DNA of 64,000 nt from an uncultured Sulfitobacter sp. (lineage in GTDB: Bacteria > Pseudomonadota > Alphaproteobacteria > Rhodobacterales > Rhodobacteraceae). The notes below the pieces were generated by a model. It saw only the letters and a program-made list of their open reading frames with translations. It did not search any database and was not told the DNA's origin. How positions within the stretch are numbered: position 1 is the first letter of the stretch; every line of letters begins with the position of its first letter. Below are positions 61,144 through 64,000 of this stretch, in pieces. The stretch is taken from assembly GCA_905182645.1 (NCBI GenBank), contig CAJJCJ010000006.1, forward strand, positions 124,001-188,000, in the 5' to 3' direction. Made by a program: the position numbers and the translations under genes.

Positions 61144-63594
61144 TTAGGCACGGATACGGGCGTTGTCGGGATCCCACAGTGGCGCATCGGCTTGCACCGT
61201 GGCAGTCACATCTTGACCAAAGATGTTCACAATAACCTTAGTCCCTGCAACGGCCAAATCAGACTGGATCATCGCCAGTGCGATCGACTTGTTCACGCGG
61301 TAACCATATGCACCCGATGTGGTTTCACCCACGACTTTGCCATCATACAGGACCGTCGACATATAGGGCGCATCTGCGGCGCAGTCTTCATCCATCACAA
61401 GCGTCGCGAACCGCTTTTTGCTGCCCTGCTGTTTTTCTGCCAGCAACGCTGCCTTGCCGGGGAAATCTTGGGGCTTATCGAACTTGATAAACCGTTCCAC
61501 GCCACCTTCGAGCAAGGAATAATCTGTCGTCAGATCGCCCTTCCATGCGCGGTACCCTTTTTCGATCCGCAGGGAATTCAGCGCATACATCCCAAACGGG
61601 ACGGCACCAGCCCCCAGCACAGCCGCATAAAGCGCGGGCATATTGGCGCTCGTCGCATGGATTTCCCAACCCAACTCGCCGGCAAATGACACACGCGCAA
61701 GCGCGCAATCAACGCCTGCCACCTTGGCCGTTTGATGGGTCAACCAGCCAAGCGACAGGTCGGCATCTGTGCCCAGCGCCGTGAACAAATCACGAGCCTT
61801 GGGCCCCGTTACGATTAGCGTGGAAAATTCAGTTGTGTGATCAGTCAGGCTTAGGGTGGCAGGCAAACTGTCGCGCAGTACTTCAAAATCGTGCCACTGC
61901 GCACTGGCCGCTGTGATCAAGGTAAACGTGTCTTCACCGTGACGCATCATCGACATCTCTGTCAAAATCCGGCCCCGGCTATCTGCGAAATACGCAAGGT
62001 TCATGCGTCCAATTTTCGGCAATGCGCCAGCGATCATACCGCGCAGCCATTCGGCAGCACCGTCACCGGATAAATTGAATCGAGAGAACCCCGGCAGGTC
62101 AAGAACACCAACGCCGTCGCGCACGGCTTCGCATTCTTCTTTGATGCGCGGCTGCCACGGGCCGTTGCGATCCCATGTATGGGTGGATTTCTCGGCTATA
62201 TCGTCTCCGTCTTTGGCAAACCAATTGGCCCGTTCCCAACCGTTGTACGCGCCCATGACGCCACCCAATTCACGTATTTTCACATCAACTGGTGACAGCT
62301 TTTTGTCGCGTGCCGCAGGCCATTCATGCTGCGGGAAATGCATGGCGTATTCGTGGCCGTAAACTTCCATTGCTTTGCGGTCACAATAATCCTGATCAGT
62401 GTAATCCGTGTAACGGCGCGGATCGACGGCCCACATATCCCACTCGGTTTCGCCCTCAGTGATCCATTCAGCCATCACCTTGCCCGCACCACCACCTTGG
62501 GTGATGCCAAAGGTAAACACGCAGGCTTCATAAGCATTCGGCACACCGGGCATTGGGCCCATCAGCGGCAGACCATCAGGCGCATATGGGATCGGTCCAT
62601 TGATGACACGGCCAACACCACTGGTGCCAAGGATCGGCACACGCGCCATCGCATCCTCGATATACCATTCAAGACGCTCAAGATCATCCGGGAACAACTG
62701 GAAACTAAAGTCTTCGGGCATCGGGTCAGTCGGTGACATCCAGTGACCCTTGCAGTTCCGCTCGTAGGGGCCAAGGTTCAGGCCGTTTTTGTCCTGGCGC
62801 AGGTAATAGGAACTGTCGACATCACGCAGCAGCGGGACTTTGCGGCCCTCAGTTTCGGTCCATTCCTTCAGTTCCGGAATTTCTTCGGTCAGGAAAAACT
62901 GGTGCGACATAGTGGCCATTGGCACAGTGCGCCCACCGTAAGGTTTGAACCATTCACCAACGCGCTGCGCATAATAACCAGCGGCGTTCACCACCTTTTC
63001 ACAGCGAATATCGCCTTTGTCGGTATGCACGATCCATTCATCGCCATCGCGGGTCACACCCGTGGCAGGGCAGAACCGCTCAATACGCGCGCCCAGCGCA
63101 CGGGCGCCTTTGGCAAGCGCTTGGGTCAACTGCGCGGGGTCAATATCACCATCATCAGGATCCCACATGCCGCCCACAAGATCGTGTGTTTCAAGAAACG
63201 GATACGCATCTTTCATGTCATGATTCGACATCATGTCGATATTCAAACCCTGATAGTTGGCCATCGCACGGGCGCGCTCAAATTCCTGCATCCGTTCTTT
63301 GGAATGCGCGAGCCGGATGGATCCGGTCACATGATAGTTCATCGGGTAGTCGACCTCGTCAGCCAACCCTGCATAAAGCCCCAGCGAATACCGCTGCATG
63401 TTCATGATCGCCCAAGACGTGGAAAACGACGGACAGTTGCCTGCGGCGTGCCACGTGGACCCAGCGGTCAATTCGTTTTTTTCCAGCAAAACACAATCAG
63501 TCCATCCCGCCAACGCAAGATGGTAAAGCGTTGATACACCGACAACGCCGCCTCCGATAATGACCACACGGGCCGTTGTTGGAAAATCGCTCAT
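61144..63594 (-). CDS. FAD-dependent dimethylglycine/sarcosine dehydrogenase-like protein with GcvT domain (second copy)
   Basis: An 816-residue protein with the same layout as the 56763-59207 product: 'RVVIIGGGVVGVSTLYHLALAGW' and the covalent-FAD motif 'AGSTWHAAGN' at the N-terminus, and a C-terminal GcvT-type domain ('FAGELGWEIHATSANMPAL', 'NSLRIEKGYRAWKGDLTTDY'). The two proteins are clearly diverged, so they probably act on successive substrates (for example dimethylglycine and sarcosine). The start at 63594 ('MSDFPTTARVV') matches the paralogue; a longer frame to 63708 overlaps the cupin gene. Confidence 0.9.
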   Translation of the reverse strand: MSDFPTTARVVIIGGGVVGVSTLYHLALAGWTDCVLLEKNELTAGSTWHAAGNCPSFSTSWAIMNMQRYSLGLYAGLADEVDYPMNYHVTGSIRLAHSKERMQEFERARAMANYQGLNIDMMSNHDMKDAYPFLETHDLVGGMWDPDDGDIDPAQLTQALAKGARALGARIERFCPATGVTRDGDEWIVHTDKGDIRCEKVVNAAGYYAQRVGEWFKPYGGRTVPMATMSHQFFLTEEIPELKEWTETEGRKVPLLRDVDSSYYLRQDKNGLNLGPYERNCKGHWMSPTDPMPEDFSFQLFPDDLERLEWYIEDAMARVPILGTSGVGRVINGPIPYAPDGLPLMGPMPGVPNAYEACVFTFGITQGGGAGKVMAEWITEGETEWDMWAVDPRRYTDYTDQDYCDRKAMEVYGHEYAMHFPQHEWPAARDKKLSPVDVKIRELGGVMGAYNGWERANWFAKDGDDIAEKSTHTWDRNGPWQPRIKEECEAVRDGVGVLDLPGFSRFNLSGDGAAEWLRGMIAGALPKIGRMNLAYFADSRGRILTEMSMMRHGEDTFTLITAASAQWHDFEVLRDSLPATLSLTDHTTEFSTLIVTGPKARDLFTALGTDADLSLGWLTHQTAKVAGVDCALARVSFAGELGWEIHATSANMPALYAAVLGAGAVPFGMYALNSLRIEKGYRAWKGDLTTDYSLLEGGVERFIKFDKPQDFPGKAALLAEKQQGSKKRFATLVMDEDCAADAPYMSTVLYDGKVVGETTSGAYGYRVNKSIALAMIQSDLAVAGTKVIVNIFGQDVTATVQADAPLWDPDNARIRA

Positions 63595-63668
63595 AGGTCT
63601 TGCTCCTGTTGCCGAACTCTGTCGGAATATTGTCGTTGCAACCCAATTTGGGCGTAATTCTTTGCCCG

Positions 63669-64000
63669 TTAATAAACAGGCGGTGCGATGACCCAGATCG
63701 CCTTGCAAGGCACATCATGGGGGTTGGCCCAGCGGTAATGCTGACCACGAATGCGAAAACTATCATCCGGATTTAGGTGAAAACAGGTGTCGTCAATCCA
63801 CAGATCAAGCTGACCAGATACGATGTAGCCCACTTCTTGGGTCGGCCGGCAAACCGCGTGTGTCATGGTCGCTCCAGCCTCGAATGCAGAATGCACAACC
63901 TCAAAGTCATCGGTCAGATCCGGCGAAAGCAGTTCCTCGACAAGCCCTGCTTCACGAGACCCAATCGGACGTCGGGCAGTTTTGCGCACGATGAAACCTT
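63669..64000 (-). CDS. Cupin-domain regulator, C-terminal part (5' end outside window)
   Basis: The frame stays open to the window edge, so the N-terminus is missing. The visible ~108 residues hold a cupin barrel: 'VCRPTQEVGYIVSGQLDLWIDDTCFHLNPDDSFRIRGQHYRWANP'. Cupins of this kind are often fused to an N-terminal XRE helix-turn-helix in transcriptional regulators controlling amine catabolism; the fusion cannot be confirmed here. It stands 74 bases upstream of the dehydrogenase gene on the same strand. Confidence 0.7.
   Translation of the reverse strand, partial: GFIVRKTARRPIGSREAGLVEELLSPDLTDDFEVVHSAFEAGATMTHAVCRPTQEVGYIVSGQLDLWIDDTCFHLNPDDSFRIRGQHYRWANPHDVPCKAIWVIAPPVY

Noticed and set aside
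1..64000. CRISPR arrays, tRNA or rRNA genes, insertion sequences, prophage genes
   Set aside because: None was seen: no regularly spaced repeats, no cloverleaf-like TpsiC segments, and no transposase or integrase motifs in the translated frames.

Overview
The window comes from a moderately GC-rich alphaproteobacterium, most likely a Rhodobacteraceae (Roseobacter-group) member. The signs are an F0 ATP synthase operon with both b and b' subunits and no F1 genes beside it, a MipZ division ATPase, a glcDEF glycolate oxidase operon, the order ffh-GNAT-chorismate mutase-rpsP-rimM-trmD-rplS-rpmE, the order rsfS-rlmH-gpmI-envC-ctpA, and two large GcvT-fused FAD demethylating dehydrogenases. No rRNA, tRNA, CRISPR array, insertion sequence or prophage was recognised.

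Layout. 1-6.2 kb: MoxR ATPase (partial), DUF58, BatA/DUF4159 and a membrane-anchored partner, all on +. 6.2-7.2 kb: DUF599 protein plus a small exported protein on -. 7.3-11.1 kb: glcD, glcE, glcF. 11.2-12.7 kb: exported serine protease, then a small heat-shock protein behind a sigma32-like promoter and a ROSE-type RNA thermometer. 12.7-20.3 kb, mostly -: polA, rpiB, zinc-finger protein, HIT protein, a glycosyltransferase remnant, adenosine kinase and nth, with an ABC ATPase on +. 20.4-22.9 kb, +: Ada-like protein, OmpA lipoprotein, FadR-type regulator. 22.9-25.5 kb, -: atpI-atpB-atpE-atpX-atpF. 25.7-28.5 kb: ArsR regulator, EamA exporter/LysR pair, divergent azoreductase-like protein. 28.6-36.2 kb: translation cluster, interrupted by an acquired-looking rlmF and a broken phosphotransferase gene. 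36.2-37.6 kb: truncated haemoglobin, a 51-residue membrane protein and an NsrR-like regulator. 37.7-41.4 kb: RNA helicase, a DUF2145 pair, mipZ. 41.5-43.1 kb: a glutamate-synthase-family gene with three in-frame stops. 43.1-49.9 kb, -: EamA transporter and the leucine genes leuB, leuD, a 54-residue small gene, and leuC. 50.2-56.7 kb, +: mscS-like, rsfS, rlmH, gpmI, envC, ctpA, with frameshifts in mscS, rlmH and gpmI. 56.8-64 kb, -: a betaine/dimethylglycine/sarcosine demethylation cluster with a GbdR-like regulator, a homocysteine methyltransferase and a cupin regulator.

Most of the window is ordinary roseobacter core genome. The points that stand out are the density of interrupted genes (one truncated, two with nonsense codons only, three with small indels), several small genes (leuC-sORF-leuD, NsrR-sORF-haemoglobin), clear cis-regulatory structure (ROSE thermometer, paired palindromes ahead of the DUF2145 pair, the atpE/atpX hairpin) and a dispersed short palindromic repeat. 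I found no convincing wholly new multi-gene system. The small-gene neighbourhoods and the DUF2145 pair are the best candidates for undescribed biology. Without an alignment I cannot tell real gene decay from sequencing error in the 50.4-54.2 kb stretch.
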